From positions 538,127 through 602,126 of the forward strand of contig NZ_FOVH01000004.1 in NCBI RefSeq assembly GCF_900115095.1: a stretch of DNA of 64,000 bases, written 5' to 3'. Positions 19,796 to 29,785 of this stretch are shown here, one piece after another (position 1 is the stretch's first letter; every line of letters starts with the position of its first letter). The notes below the pieces were generated by a model, which was given only the letters and a program-made list of their open reading frames with translations, had not been told where the DNA came from and did not search any database. Source of the DNA: Actinomadura madurae. GTDB taxonomy: Bacteria > Actinomycetota > Actinomycetes > Streptosporangiales > Streptosporangiaceae. The position numbers and the translations under genes are program-made.

Positions 19796-20818
19796 ATGGA
19801 TCCTGAACTCATCGGACAGATGATGGACCTCACCACCCGGACCTGGGTGTCCCAGGCCGTCAGCGTCGCCGCCGAACTGGGCGTGGCCGACACGCTGGCC
19901 GACGGCCCGCGGCATGTGGACGACATCGCTCGGACCGTCGGCGCGGACGCGGACGCGCTGTACCGGCTGCTGCGGGCGCTCTCCGACCTGGACCTGTTCC
20001 GGGAGCTGGAGGGGCGCCGGTTCGCCTCGACCCCGCTCGGCGACGTGCTGGGCACCGGCGTCCCGGGCTCGCTCCGCGACTGGGCGATCATGACGGGGCG
20101 GCCGTTCCACCGGGAGGCCTGGACGGCGCTGGCGCACACCGTCCGGACGGGCGAACCGGCCTTCGAGCACGTGCACGGCGCGATGGGGTTCGACCACTTC
20201 CGCGACCACCCCGCCGACGGCCAGGTGCTGAACGCCGCGATGACCGCGGTGTCCGGCCTGGTGATCGCGCCGGTCGTGGCGGCGTGCGAGTTCGAGCCCG
20301 GCTCGAAGATCGTGGACGTGGGCGGCGGGCACGGCGCCCTGCTCGCGGCGATCCTCGCCGCCGATCCGGACGCGCACGGGGTGGTGTTCGACCTGCCCCA
20401 CGTCGTCGACGGCGCGGGCCGGGCCGCGGAGGACGCCGGGGTGGCCGACCGGTGCGAGTACATCGGCGGGGACTTCTTCGAGTCCGTCCCGTCCGGCGGG
20501 GACGCCTACGTGCTGTCCAACATCGTGCACGACTGGGACGACGGCAGCGCCGTGCGAATCCTCGCGAACTGCCGCGACGCCATGAACCCGAACGGGCGGG
20601 TGCTGCTGCTGGAGGCCGTGCTGCCCGACGACATCCGGCCGTCCCGCGCCAAGTGGATCGACCTCGAGATGCTGATCATGGCGCGGGGCGCCCGGCAGCG
20701 GACCGGAGCCGAGTACGCGGAACTGCTCAACCGCGCCGGGCTGCACCTCACCCGGGTCGACGTCGACCACGACGCCGGCGCGTTCGGCGTCATCGAGGCG
20801 GTGCCGCTCCGGATGTGA
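19796..20818 (+). CDS. SAM-dependent O-methyltransferase (COMT/acetylserotonin type)
   Basis: 340 residues. An N-terminal dimerisation winged helix (about 10-100) and a C-terminal Rossmann methyltransferase domain with motif I IVDVGGGHGALLAAI (about 170) and the family VHDWDDG block with the presumed catalytic His. Such enzymes methylate phenolic hydroxyls of natural products. GGGGAGG before the ATG. It is flanked by two paralogous AraC regulators, divergent from one and convergent with the other (29-nt 3' overlap). No biosynthetic cluster is present. Confidence 0.88.
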   Translation: MDPELIGQMMDLTTRTWVSQAVSVAAELGVADTLADGPRHVDDIARTVGADADALYRLLRALSDLDLFRELEGRRFASTPLGDVLGTGVPGSLRDWAIMTGRPFHREAWTALAHTVRTGEPAFEHVHGAMGFDHFRDHPADGQVLNAAMTAVSGLVIAPVVAACEFEPGSKIVDVGGGHGALLAAILAADPDAHGVVFDLPHVVDGAGRAAEDAGVADRCEYIGGDFFESVPSGGDAYVLSNIVHDWDDGSAVRILANCRDAMNPNGRVLLLEAVLPDDIRPSRAKWIDLEMLIMARGARQRTGAEYAELLNRAGLHLTRVDVDHDAGAFGVIEAVPLRM

Positions 20819-21743
20819 CCGACACGGCCAGCCGGAACTCCCCCGGCGGCAGCCCGTAGGCGGCGCGGAACACCCGGCTGAACACGGCCGGGTCGGTGAA
20901 GCCCCAGCGGGCGGCGATCGCGCTGACCGGGCGGTCGCGCAGCGCGGGGTCGAGCAGGTCGCGGCGGCACCGGTCCAGCCGGCGCCGCCGCACGCACTCG
21001 GCCACCGTGACCCGCTCCGCCTCGAACAGCTTGTGCAGGTACCGGACGGAGATGTGGTGGGCCGCGGCGATCGAGGCCGGGGACAGGCCCGGGTCGGCGA
21101 GCCGCTCGTCGATGTGGGCGTGGATCCGCCGGAGCAGCGGCGGGTCCGGGTCGGCCGCGTCCCACGCGTCCAGGACGGTCGCGAGCAGCTCCACGATCCG
21201 GGCGCCGAGCCGCCCGCTGCCCGTCACCTCGGTGTCGTCGAGGTGGCGCGGCAGCCCCCGGACGAACGCCGACAGCAGCCCGGCGACGCCGCGGTCGCCG
21301 GGGAACCGCACGGCGGCGAACCGCTCCGCGCACTCCATCGGCACCGGCAGCATCGCCGCGGGGAACGCGACCGCGATGTGCCGGCTGCCCTCGGTCACGC
21401 ACCGCAGCGGGCGCCAGGAGTCGAGCGGGACGACGTCGCCCGGCTCCAGCCGCGCCGTGCGCCCGGCCTGCTCGACCGTCACCCGCCCGGAGACCAGGAC
21501 GTGGATGTTGTAGAGGTCGTGCCGCGTCCGCGCGATCAGCTCCGGGCCCCGGCGGCACTCGCCGGCCGGGGCGGCGATCTCCGCGACGTGCACGGGTCCG
21601 AGGGTCCCGAGCAGGAGCCGGGCGGAGAAGTCGCGCTTCTCGGGACGCCCCTCCATCGCCAGGGGGATGCCGTCGATCGCCCTCTGCCACGCCTCCAGCC
21701 GGGTGGCCACCGGCTCGATCTCCGCGTCCACCACGGAGCCCAT
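20790..21743 (-). CDS. AraC-family regulator, copy 2 of a paralogous pair
   Basis: 317 residues. Same plan as the regulator at 18672: sensor domain, then AraC HTH with IAAAHHISVRYLHKLF and RPVSAIAARWGFTDPAVFSRVF. The C-terminal 100 residues are plainly paralogous; the sensor domains differ more. ATG 21743 is chosen (GGGGG upstream); a GTG 15 nt earlier is possible. It converges on the methyltransferase gene, overlapping its last 29 nt. Confidence 0.87.
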   Translation of the reverse strand: MGSVVDAEIEPVATRLEAWQRAIDGIPLAMEGRPEKRDFSARLLLGTLGPVHVAEIAAPAGECRRGPELIARTRHDLYNIHVLVSGRVTVEQAGRTARLEPGDVVPLDSWRPLRCVTEGSRHIAVAFPAAMLPVPMECAERFAAVRFPGDRGVAGLLSAFVRGLPRHLDDTEVTGSGRLGARIVELLATVLDAWDAADPDPPLLRRIHAHIDERLADPGLSPASIAAAHHISVRYLHKLFEAERVTVAECVRRRRLDRCRRDLLDPALRDRPVSAIAARWGFTDPAVFSRVFRAAYGLPPGEFRLAVSVTSGAAPPR

Positions 21744-21796
21744 GTGCGACACCCCCACATCGCAGCCTCTCGACCACCCTAGCCGGGCGGCCGCTC

Positions 21797-23258
<1,462 letters not shown>

Positions 23259-23326
23259 TCACCCCCACTGTAAAACCTCATCTCCACCGGCCCGGACGCG
23301 CCTCGCCGCAGGTCCCGGCATGTGCA

Positions 23327-23362
23327 CGGGCCGCGCCCTCCCTGGGTCGGGGACGCGGCCCG
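23327..23362 (-). terminator. Hairpin after the first DUF4360 gene
   Basis: Arms CGGGCCGCG (23327-23335) and CGCGGCCCG (23354-23362), with further G/C pairing possible inside the 18-nt loop, 16 nt after the stop of the gene ending at 23379. Confidence 0.6.
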
Positions 23363-23378
23363 GCGTTCGGGGCTCCGG

Positions 23379-24026
23379 TCAGGCGGGGCACTTCTTCCAG
23401 GCGAAGTGGTAGGTGGTCTTGACGCTGCCGTCGGTCGAGTCGAAGGTCATGAAGCTGGTCCTGGACGGGTCCGAGGTGCCCTTGTACACCCGCAGCTCGG
23501 TGTTGATGTTGAAGTTGCGGTCCTCGCCGCACGGCTTGAAGACCAGCTCGGAGACGTCCGTCCGGTCGGAGAACTGCCAGTTGTCGGAGTAGCCGCCGCG
23601 GATCGTGTGGCTGACGGGCGTCGTCTGCGCCATGCCCTGGTGGTAGTAGTTCGCCTTCTCCATGCCGCTCGCCCCGGCCTCCAGGTGCGCGAAGCCCCGG
23701 TAGTCGGCGCCGGCGATCGCGTAGGTGAAGCCTTGCGGGACGTGCACGCCCAGGTTGATCTGGCAGTTCTTCCGGAAGTCGGTCGGGTCGGAGTTCCCGC
23801 CGGCCTGGGCCAGGTAGTCGCTGTAGGTGACGGTGAACGAGGTGTTGTCGCTCGCCGTCGCGACCGCGGCCGTCCCGGCGTGGCAGCCCGACCCGTTCAC
23901 GGTCAGCACGTCGATGACGATCCGGTCGGGCGGCGGCGGATCCGCGGCGGCGGACGCGGGGGCGGCGGACAGCGGGAGCGCCAGGGCGGCCAGGCACGCC
24001 GCCGAGACGGTCAGTCCAGTGCGCAT
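23379..24026 (-). CDS. Secreted DUF4360-family protein, copy 1
   Basis: 215 residues, with a signal peptide (about 1-27, ending ASA). The mature domain has the family pattern VNGSGC, SDYLAQAGG, DFRKNCQINLGVHVPQGF and a C-terminal FAWKKC; four conserved cysteines probably form two disulfides. Function of the family is unknown; all-beta secreted proteins of this type occur in actinomycetes and fungi. GGAG precedes the ATG. It follows a close paralogue by 42 nt on the same strand. Confidence 0.9.
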   Translation of the reverse strand: MRTGLTVSAACLAALALPLSAAPASAAADPPPPDRIVIDVLTVNGSGCHAGTAAVATASDNTSFTVTYSDYLAQAGGNSDPTDFRKNCQINLGVHVPQGFTYAIAGADYRGFAHLEAGASGMEKANYYHQGMAQTTPVSHTIRGGYSDNWQFSDRTDVSELVFKPCGEDRNFNINTELRVYKGTSDPSRTSFMTFDSTDGSVKTTYHFAWKKCPA

Positions 24027-24068
24027 CGGTCGTTCTCCTTTACTCGGTGCCTTCTCGGCCGGCGGGCG

Positions 24069-24719
24069 TCACCACGGGGGGCACTGTTTCCAGGCGAAGT
24101 GGTAGGTGGTCTTGATGCTGCCGTCGGTCGAGTCCATCGACATGAAGCTGGTCTTCGCGGGGTCGGACGTGCCCTTGAGCACGCGCAGCTCGGTGTTGAC
24201 GTTGAAGTTGCGCTCCTCGCCGCACGGCTTGTAGACGAGCTGCGCGACGTCGTTGGTGTCGGTGAACTGCCAGTTGTCGGCGTACTCGCCCTTGATGGAG
24301 TGCGAGATCGCGGCGGTCTGCGGCATGCCCTGGAAGTAGTAGCTCGCCTTCTCGACGCCGCTGGCGCCCGGCTCCAGCCACGCGAAGCCGCGGTAGTCGG
24401 TGGACGCGATCGCGTAGGTGAACCCTTGCGGGACGTGCACCTTCATGCTGATCTGGCAGTTCTTGCGGAAGTCGGTCGGGCCGGAGGAACCGCCCGCCTG
24501 CGCCATGTAGTCGCTGTAGGTGACGGTGAACGCCTCCTTGTCGTCCGACACGGCGACGGCGGCCGTCCCGGCCGGGCAGCCCGACCCGTTGACGGTCGCG
24601 ATCTCGATCGTCACCCCGTCCGGCCCGGGCACCCGCAGCGGCGCCGCGGACGCCGGCGCGGCGGACAGGACGCCCGCGGAAATTGCGGCGGCAGCGGAAA
24701 CGGCAATCCCTTTACGCAT
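24069..24719 (-). CDS. Secreted DUF4360-family protein, copy 2
   Basis: 216 residues, with a signal peptide (about 1-25) and the same domain as the neighbour downstream (VNGSGCPAGTAAVAV, DFRKNCQISMKVHVPQGF, YKPCGEERNFNVNTELRV). The two are recent-looking tandem duplicates with matching cysteines. ATG 24719 has GAGGAGG 6 nt upstream. First gene of the pair. Function unknown. Confidence 0.9.
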   Translation of the reverse strand: MRKGIAVSAAAAISAGVLSAAPASAAPLRVPGPDGVTIEIATVNGSGCPAGTAAVAVSDDKEAFTVTYSDYMAQAGGSSGPTDFRKNCQISMKVHVPQGFTYAIASTDYRGFAWLEPGASGVEKASYYFQGMPQTAAISHSIKGEYADNWQFTDTNDVAQLVYKPCGEERNFNVNTELRVLKGTSDPAKTSFMSMDSTDGSIKTTYHFAWKQCPPW

Positions 24720-24856
24720 GCGATTCCTCCTCGCTGGGACCTGCGCAAAGGGAGCGTAAACTTCCCAGGTCAGAGGGGTCAATCGCCGTTTTTTCAATTT
24801 TCATGGGCCACTGGAAACAGTGAAACCACCCCTTCCCGCCGGGCCGGAGCAGGCAC

Positions 24857-24912
24857 AATGGAACGTCCAATGTGAAAGCGGCCGGCATGGCCACTGAAAG
24901 GAGCGTTCCATT
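24857..24912. repeat. Inverted repeat upstream of the DUF4360 pair
   Basis: Perfect 9-bp arms AATGGAACG (24857-24865) and CGTTCCATT (24904-24912) around 38 nt. It lies between the DUF4360 promoter region and the end of the DUF488 gene, so it could be a terminator for the latter or an operator pair for the former. Confidence 0.45.
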
Positions 24913-24965
24913 CGACCGGCCGGGAAATTCAAGCGGCCCGTCCAGTCCGCGTAGAAGGCGCGGCG

Positions 24966-25322
24966 TCAGCCGGAGTCGCGGAGGCGGCCGGCGAGGACGG
25001 CGGCCTGGCTGCGCTCGGCGTCCTTGGTCGCGGTGAGGAGGGTGACCGTGCCCTGCCCGGCGAGCTCCCGCAGGTGGTCGAGCGCGGACGCGCGCTCGGG
25101 CTCGGCCAGCTCGGCGTCGTAGCGGCGGGCGAACTCCGCGAACTTCTCGGCGTCGTGCCCGTACCACTTGCGCAGCTCGGTGGACGGGGCGACGTCCTTC
25201 AGCCACTCGTCCAGCCGCGCGTCCTCCTTGGACAGCCCGCGTGGCCAGACGCGGTCGACCAGGATCCGCTTGCCGTCATCGGACGAGGGCGGCTCGTACA
25301 CCCTGCGCAGTCGTACCTCCAT
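24966..25322 (-). CDS. DUF488-family protein
   Basis: 118 residues. Family blocks are visible: RLRRVYEPPSSDDGKRILVDRVWPRG, LRKWYGHDAEKFAEFARRY and TLLTATKDAERSQAAVLA. Biochemical role unknown (the family is sometimes linked to stress or uropod-type hypothetical proteins). The ATG at 25322 gives the usual length. Alone on its strand. Confidence 0.85.
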   Translation of the reverse strand: MEVRLRRVYEPPSSDDGKRILVDRVWPRGLSKEDARLDEWLKDVAPSTELRKWYGHDAEKFAEFARRYDAELAEPERASALDHLRELAGQGTVTLLTATKDAERSQAAVLAGRLRDSG

Positions 25323-25369
25323 ACCCGGACGTATACCCTCCCCGCGGCCTCGCACCGCCCCGGGCCCCG

Positions 25370-25585
25370 TCAGCGGCCGGCCGCGGCGCGGCGGGCGAAC
25401 TCGGCGGCGGCCGTGCGGCGGGCGAACTCGCCGGCGAGCGCGCGGCCGAGGACGTCGTCCTCGGGACGGTGCCGCTCCAGGTAGGCGAGCGCCTCGGCGA
25501 GCTCGCCCGTGGTCAACCGCCGCACCGGCTTCCCGGCCCAGCGCGGGAGGCCGGCGGCCGGGGCGGCGCGCTGCTCTGTGTTCAT
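25370..25585 (-). CDS. Small hypothetical protein, 71 residues
   Basis: A charged, helical protein (LTTGELAEALAYLERHRPEDDVLGRALAGEFARR), rich in Ala, Arg and Glu. GAGAGGG lies about 9 nt before the ATG. No family recognised. Lies between DUF488 and an opposite-strand small gene. Confidence 0.5.
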   Translation of the reverse strand: MNTEQRAAPAAGLPRWAGKPVRRLTTGELAEALAYLERHRPEDDVLGRALAGEFARRTAAAEFARRAAAGR

Positions 25586-25686
25586 GGGCGGAGCCCTCTC
25601 GTCTCTGCCGGCAAAGAACCGCCGGGGCGGGCGGCGGGCGGCGCGGCGGCGGGGACCGCGTTCGCGCCCTCGAATAGGATCGCGGC

Positions 25687-25884
25687 GTGCATTGGTGGAG
25701 CCAGCAGGCCTGCGAGGCGGCCGCGGAGGCCCAGGCCGCCGACCCCTCGCCCGGGAACCTCATGGCGGCCGCGCAGGTGCAGGCGCTCGTCTCGATGGCG
25801 GAGGCGCTGCACCGCATCGCGGCCGCCCTGGAGGAGCGGGACGATGCCGAGGGCGCCCCGCCGCTGTCCGTCCGGCCCCGGTAG
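25687..25884 (+). CDS. Small hypothetical protein, 65 residues
   Basis: GTG start; Ala-rich amphipathic helix sequence (ACEAAAEAQAADPSPGNL, ALVSMAEALHRIAAALEER). Followed 15 nt later by a strong terminator, which supports it being a real transcribed unit. No family recognised. Confidence 0.5.
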   Translation: MHWWSQQACEAAAEAQAADPSPGNLMAAAQVQALVSMAEALHRIAAALEERDDAEGAPPLSVRPR

Positions 25885-25899
25885 CGGCCGGTCCAGCGA

Positions 25900-25937
25900 A
25901 AATACCGGTGCACCCGGAAGGGGGCGCACCGGTATTT
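25900..25937. terminator. Bidirectional terminator
   Basis: Perfect 12-bp stem AAATACCGGTGC / GCACCGGTATTT with a 14-nt loop, placed between two convergent genes (ends at 25884 and 25947). The A/T ends give a short U-tract in either direction. Confidence 0.88.
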
Positions 25938-25946
25938 CCCGGGGTG

Positions 25947-26738
25947 TCACGCGTCGCTGAACGATTTGCGTTCCGTCCTGCCGTTGGTGCTCGGGGCGAG
26001 GCGGGAGGTCTTGGCCACCGACGGGCGGGCCGGGGCGGTCTCCAGCAGGTGGTCGTCCGGCGCCGGGGCGGCCTGGGCCGCCTGGCCGGCGGCCGGGCGG
26101 AGCTCGTCGCGGGGCCGGTCGCGCAGCCGCCGCGCCGCCTGCCGGAGGGCGCGCTCCCCGACGAGCCGGGTCAGCTCCAGCCCCCAGCAGTCCAGCTTGT
26201 CGGCGTCGGTGAGGTCGTCGCGGCTGCTCAGCTCGGCCGCCAGGCCCCCGAGCCGCTGCGCCTCGGCCAGGTCGAACTCGCGCAGGAGGTGGCAGCACAG
26301 CTCGGCGAGGGCGGCGTGGTCGCGTTCGAACGACAGGCCCGACAGGTCGTTGTGCGACAGCCGGCTGAGCGCGCGCTTGCGCTCCAGCTCGCCGTCGGCG
26401 ACCCGCAGGATGCCGCCGAGCAGGGCCACGGGGCCGGTGCCGCCGCTGTGCGCCGGGCCGAACGACATCCGCAGCACGGCCGCCGAGCCGATCCCCGCCG
26501 CGATCACCCGGACGACCATGAGGCTCGCCGGGGGCGTGGTGGGGGGCAGCCCGAACGTCCAGCCGGACGCGGTCATCGCGATCAGCGCGACGACGGACGC
26601 GCTGGCGTTGACGAAGACGAACAGCAGCCCGCCCGGGGACAGCAGGGCCGCGACGGGCTTGTCGCGGTAGCGCGCGAGGAGCTCGGCGAGGCCGAGCGCG
26701 CCGCCGATCACGGCGGCGAGGAGCATCTCGATGGTCAC
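25947..26738 (-). CDS. Hypothetical membrane protein
   Basis: 263 residues. Three hydrophobic segments in the first 100 residues (about 3-20, 35-58, 72-92), then a soluble helical domain (about 110-215) and a basic tail. GTG start with GGAGCGG upstream. It follows an 82-residue protein gene by 12 nt, so the two probably form an operon. No family recognised. Confidence 0.65.
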   Translation of the reverse strand: MTIEMLLAAVIGGALGLAELLARYRDKPVAALLSPGGLLFVFVNASASVVALIAMTASGWTFGLPPTTPPASLMVVRVIAAGIGSAAVLRMSFGPAHSGGTGPVALLGGILRVADGELERKRALSRLSHNDLSGLSFERDHAALAELCCHLLREFDLAEAQRLGGLAAELSSRDDLTDADKLDCWGLELTRLVGERALRQAARRLRDRPRDELRPAAGQAAQAAPAPDDHLLETAPARPSVAKTSRLAPSTNGRTERKSFSDA

Positions 26739-26750
26739 GGGGCCGCTCCT

Positions 26751-26999
26751 TCAGGCGCTGCGGGCGGCCAGCCGGCCGAACGGGGACTCCTCGGACCTGC
26801 CGCGCCGCGACAGCAGGGTGGCGGGACGCTGCCGGGCGGCGAGCTCGGCGCGCTCGACCTCCAGGAAGACCAGCAGCCATTCGGCCGGTCCGGCGGCGAC
26901 CCCGGTGTGCGTGCGCAGCGCCTGCTCGCGGGCGCCGAGAAAGGCCAGCAGCCACCCGGTGGGACCGGACGGCCCGGTGGTTCGAATACGTGAATGCAT
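26751..26999 (-). CDS. Small hypothetical protein with an internal duplication
   Basis: 82 residues. Two related blocks, PTGWLLAFLGAREQALR and PAEWLLVFLEVERAELA, about 23 residues apart, look like a tandem helical duplication; the rest is basic. Start ATG 26999 (or 27011) lacks a clear ribosome-binding site. Upstream partner of the membrane protein gene at 25947. Confidence 0.45.
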   Translation of the reverse strand: MHSRIRTTGPSGPTGWLLAFLGAREQALRTHTGVAAGPAEWLLVFLEVERAELAARQRPATLLSRRGRSEESPFGRLAARSA

Positions 27000-27453
27000 G
27001 GGGAGAACCATTCCGCAGGCGCTCTGCGAAGTCGACTTCCGCCGGGTCAAGTTTTCCGGCCCGGCGCCGCGGAACGACCATTTGGCGGAACATCGGGAAA
27101 CGTCCCGCATGACGCCGCGATCTCCGCTTGGTTGACACGTGTCCCGGGCCTTTTTCACGGCCCCGGGAATTCCTTTGCGAAGAATTCCGGTAACCCGCCG
27201 CGGAGCCGGCGCGGGGAGATCGCTCTTGGTGCGGCACCGCCCGTCGCACGCCGGTCGCGGGGCGGGCTCGCGGGGTTTCGCGCCGCCGCCGCGACACGCC
27301 GCGGGCCCCGCCTCGGGCGGGTCGCGGGCGGGTCGCGCGGCTGTCAGCCGGGTGACAATCCGGAACCATCGAAACTTTCCGTCCGTGCCTATCGCGGCGC
27401 CCCGCCGGAACCGAGCCTGAGAGGGCAGGAGACCGGAACCAGGAGGGCGTGCC
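27000..27453. other. Gap upstream of the PucR gene
   Basis: No gene seen. Two adjacent inverted repeats stand out: CCCGGGCC/GGCCCCGGG (27143-27167, one-base bulge) and GGAATTC/GAATTCC (27166-27188). These could be a terminator and an operator. AGGAGGG lies before the PucR ATG. Confidence 0.5.
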
Positions 27454-28677
27454 ATGAGCCGGACCACCCCGTCCCCGGGACGGGACTTCCCGCTGTCCGG
27501 GCTGCCGGCCGAGGTGGCCGGCCCGATGCGGCCCCACCTGGAGGCGGCGGCGGTGGAGATGGTCGCGGAGATCCAGGGGCTCGTCCCGGAGTACGCGCGC
27601 CCGCCGGAGAGCCGCTACGGCCGCCGGATGCGGTGGGCGGTCGAGGAGACGGTCCGGCAGTTCGTGGACGCCATCGGCCGTCCCGACATGGAGTGGGAGA
27701 GCGTCACCGGCATCTTCGAGAGGATCGGCGCGTACGAGGCCCGCACGGGGCGGAGCCTGGACGGGCTGCAGACCGCGATCCGGGTGAGCGGGCAGGTCGC
27801 GTGCCGCCGGTTCATCAAGGACGCCCGGCGGCTCGGCTGGTCGCTGGACACGCTCGGCTCGATCACCGAGTCGCTGTTCGTGTTCCTGGAGCGCATCGCC
27901 AGCGCGGCCGGCCAGGGCTACGCCAACGCCCAGGGCGAGCTCGCCGGGGAGCGGGAGCGGTTCCGGTGGCGGCTGCGCGACCTGCTGGTCATGGACCCGC
28001 CCGCGAGCGCGGAGGCGATCGGGGAGCTGGCGCGGTCGGCCGGCTGGCCGGTGCCGCGGACGCTGGCCGCCGTCGCCGTCCGGCCCGCCCCCGGCCAGGC
28101 CGTCCCGGTGCTGCCGCCGCTTTTCCTCGCCGACTGGCACGCTCCCGCCCCGTACCTGATCTGCCCCGACCCGGACGGCCCCGGCCGGGACCGGCTGCTC
28201 GCCGCGATCAAGGGGACGCGGTCGGCGGCGATCGGCCCGGCGGTGCCGCCGGCGCGCGCCGCGCTGTCGCTGCGCTGGGCGCGGCGGGGCCTCGCGCTGG
28301 TGGAGCGCGGCGTGCTGCCCGGCAAGGAGCCCGTGCGCTGCCTCGACCATCTGCCGAGCCTGGTCGCGGCGCAGAGCGAGGAGCTGCTCGACGTCGCGCT
28401 GAGCACCCGGCTCGCGCCGCTGATGAAGCTGCCCCCGCACCGGCGGGACGCGCTGTCCCGAACGCTGCTGACCTACATGGAGTGCCGCGACAACGCGGTG
28501 GCGGCGGCGGAGCGGCTGCTGGTGCACGAGCAGACCGTCCGGTACCGGATCCGGCGCCTGGAGGAGACCCTCGGCGGCGTGCTCCTCGATCCCGGACGGC
28601 GCATCGAGCTGCTGCTCCTCCTGCACCATCTCGTCCGGCTGGATCCGGGCGACCGGCGCGTCTCCCCCGCGGGCTGA
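27454..28677 (+). CDS. PucR/CdaR-family transcriptional regulator
   Basis: 407 residues. An N-terminal RsbRD-like sensor domain (about 20-165), a GGDEF-like middle region that has lost its motif (about 170-310) and the C-terminal PucR HTH (about 335-395, DNAVAAAERLLVHEQTVRYRIRRLEE). Regulators of this type act as activators of catabolic or differentiation genes. AGGAGG precedes the ATG. It stands alone and ends against the cutinase gene with a shared terminator. Confidence 0.88.
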   Translation: MSRTTPSPGRDFPLSGLPAEVAGPMRPHLEAAAVEMVAEIQGLVPEYARPPESRYGRRMRWAVEETVRQFVDAIGRPDMEWESVTGIFERIGAYEARTGRSLDGLQTAIRVSGQVACRRFIKDARRLGWSLDTLGSITESLFVFLERIASAAGQGYANAQGELAGERERFRWRLRDLLVMDPPASAEAIGELARSAGWPVPRTLAAVAVRPAPGQAVPVLPPLFLADWHAPAPYLICPDPDGPGRDRLLAAIKGTRSAAIGPAVPPARAALSLRWARRGLALVERGVLPGKEPVRCLDHLPSLVAAQSEELLDVALSTRLAPLMKLPPHRRDALSRTLLTYMECRDNAVAAAERLLVHEQTVRYRIRRLEETLGGVLLDPGRRIELLLLLHHLVRLDPGDRRVSPAG

Positions 28678-28688
28678 ACCCCGGAGGG

Positions 28689-28722
28689 CGGTGGTGACGG
28701 CCTGCCGGGACCATCACCACCG
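28689..28722. terminator. Shared terminator between PucR and cutinase genes
   Basis: Perfect 9-bp stem CGGTGGTGA (28689-28697) / TCACCACCG (28714-28722), extendable by further G-C/G-U pairs, between convergent gene ends at 28677 and 28731. Confidence 0.7.
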
Positions 28723-28730
28723 TCCGCCGG

Positions 28731-29630
28731 TCAGCCGGTGGGGCAGGTGCCCTCGTACTGGGCGATGGTCGCGCCCGGCGCCGGCTCCGGGCACAGGAAC
28801 CGCTCGTAGCGGGCGTCGTCGTCCACGAACCGCTTCATCCACGCGATGGTGTATTTCGCGATGGTCGTGTTCGGCGAGTTGAAGGTCATGTGCCCGGCGT
28901 TCTTCAGCTCCAGGTACGCCTTCTCCGGGACGGACGTGAGGTTGTCGTAGTACGACTCGGCCATCGAGTCCGCGGGGGCGATGGCGTCGTTGTCCGCACC
29001 CATGATCATGGTCGGGACCCGGACGCTCTTCCAGTCGTAGTTGGTGTTCCACGGGGCGAGCGGCACGGCGGCCTGGAGCGCCGGGCGGTCGTCGGCCGCC
29101 TCCAGCGTCCCGCCGCCGCCCATGGAGTGCCCCATGACGGCCAGGCGCGACGCGTCGATCCGGTCCTTCACCCTGCTCCCGCCGGTCATGTAGTCGAGGG
29201 CGGCGAGGAGCTGCTCGCCGCGGGCGGCGGGCACGTCGAAGAGGCTGTTGGTCTCCAGGGTCATGACGACGAAGCCCTGTGTCGCCAGGCGCGGGCCGTA
29301 CCAGTCGATCCAGGCCTGCGGGGAGACGAACCCGGGCGAGACGGCGATGGCGCCGAACGTCCCCTGGCTCAGGTCGGTCGGCGCGTAGATCGTGCCCTTG
29401 TTGAAGCCGGGCCCGCTGCCCGCCGGAACGTCGATCCTCTCGATGGCGAACGGGCCCTTCTCGGCCGTGATGCTCGCCTCGGTCGGGGCCGGTCCGCGCT
29501 CGTAGGGATTGGCGGCGAGCCGGACCGGATGGGCGGGAGCGGCGGCGTTCGCGGCGGGCGCCAGCGCGGCGCCGGCCACCAGCGCCACGGCGGGGAGCAG
29601 TCTGAACGCACGCGTCAGATGCCTTTTCAT
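28731..29630 (-). CDS. Secreted cutinase / polyester hydrolase (PETase-like, type I)
   Basis: 299 residues with a signal peptide (about 1-32). The mature start ANPYERGPAPTEASI and the whole length match the Thermobifida cutinase / LCC group. Catalytic triad: S169 in GHSMGG, D215 in GADNDAIAP, H247 in NAGHM. Substrate-site residues by alignment from memory: F101 (oxyanion Tyr/Phe), M170 and the wobbling Trp W194 are kept. The C-terminal Cys pair (C280, C296) gives the conserved disulfide; there is no second disulfide of the IsPETase type. Hydrolyses cutin-like esters; PET activity is inference. ATG 29630 chosen (GAAGGG upstream); a longer open frame would bury the signal peptide. Confidence 0.93.
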   Translation of the reverse strand: MKRHLTRAFRLLPAVALVAGAALAPAANAAAPAHPVRLAANPYERGPAPTEASITAEKGPFAIERIDVPAGSGPGFNKGTIYAPTDLSQGTFGAIAVSPGFVSPQAWIDWYGPRLATQGFVVMTLETNSLFDVPAARGEQLLAALDYMTGGSRVKDRIDASRLAVMGHSMGGGGTLEAADDRPALQAAVPLAPWNTNYDWKSVRVPTMIMGADNDAIAPADSMAESYYDNLTSVPEKAYLELKNAGHMTFNSPNTTIAKYTIAWMKRFVDDDARYERFLCPEPAPGATIAQYEGTCPTG

Positions 29631-29785
29631 CGGGGGCGTACCCTTCACTAGCCGATACCGCGATGGGGGAATTCGCGGGTGCCAGAATTGTGGGACGTCC
29701 CGTCCGGCTTTACTGCTAGCGCATCTCCATCTTCGTGCCGCGGTCCTTATAGCGAACTTATAAAGACCGCGGGAACGGACGGAGG

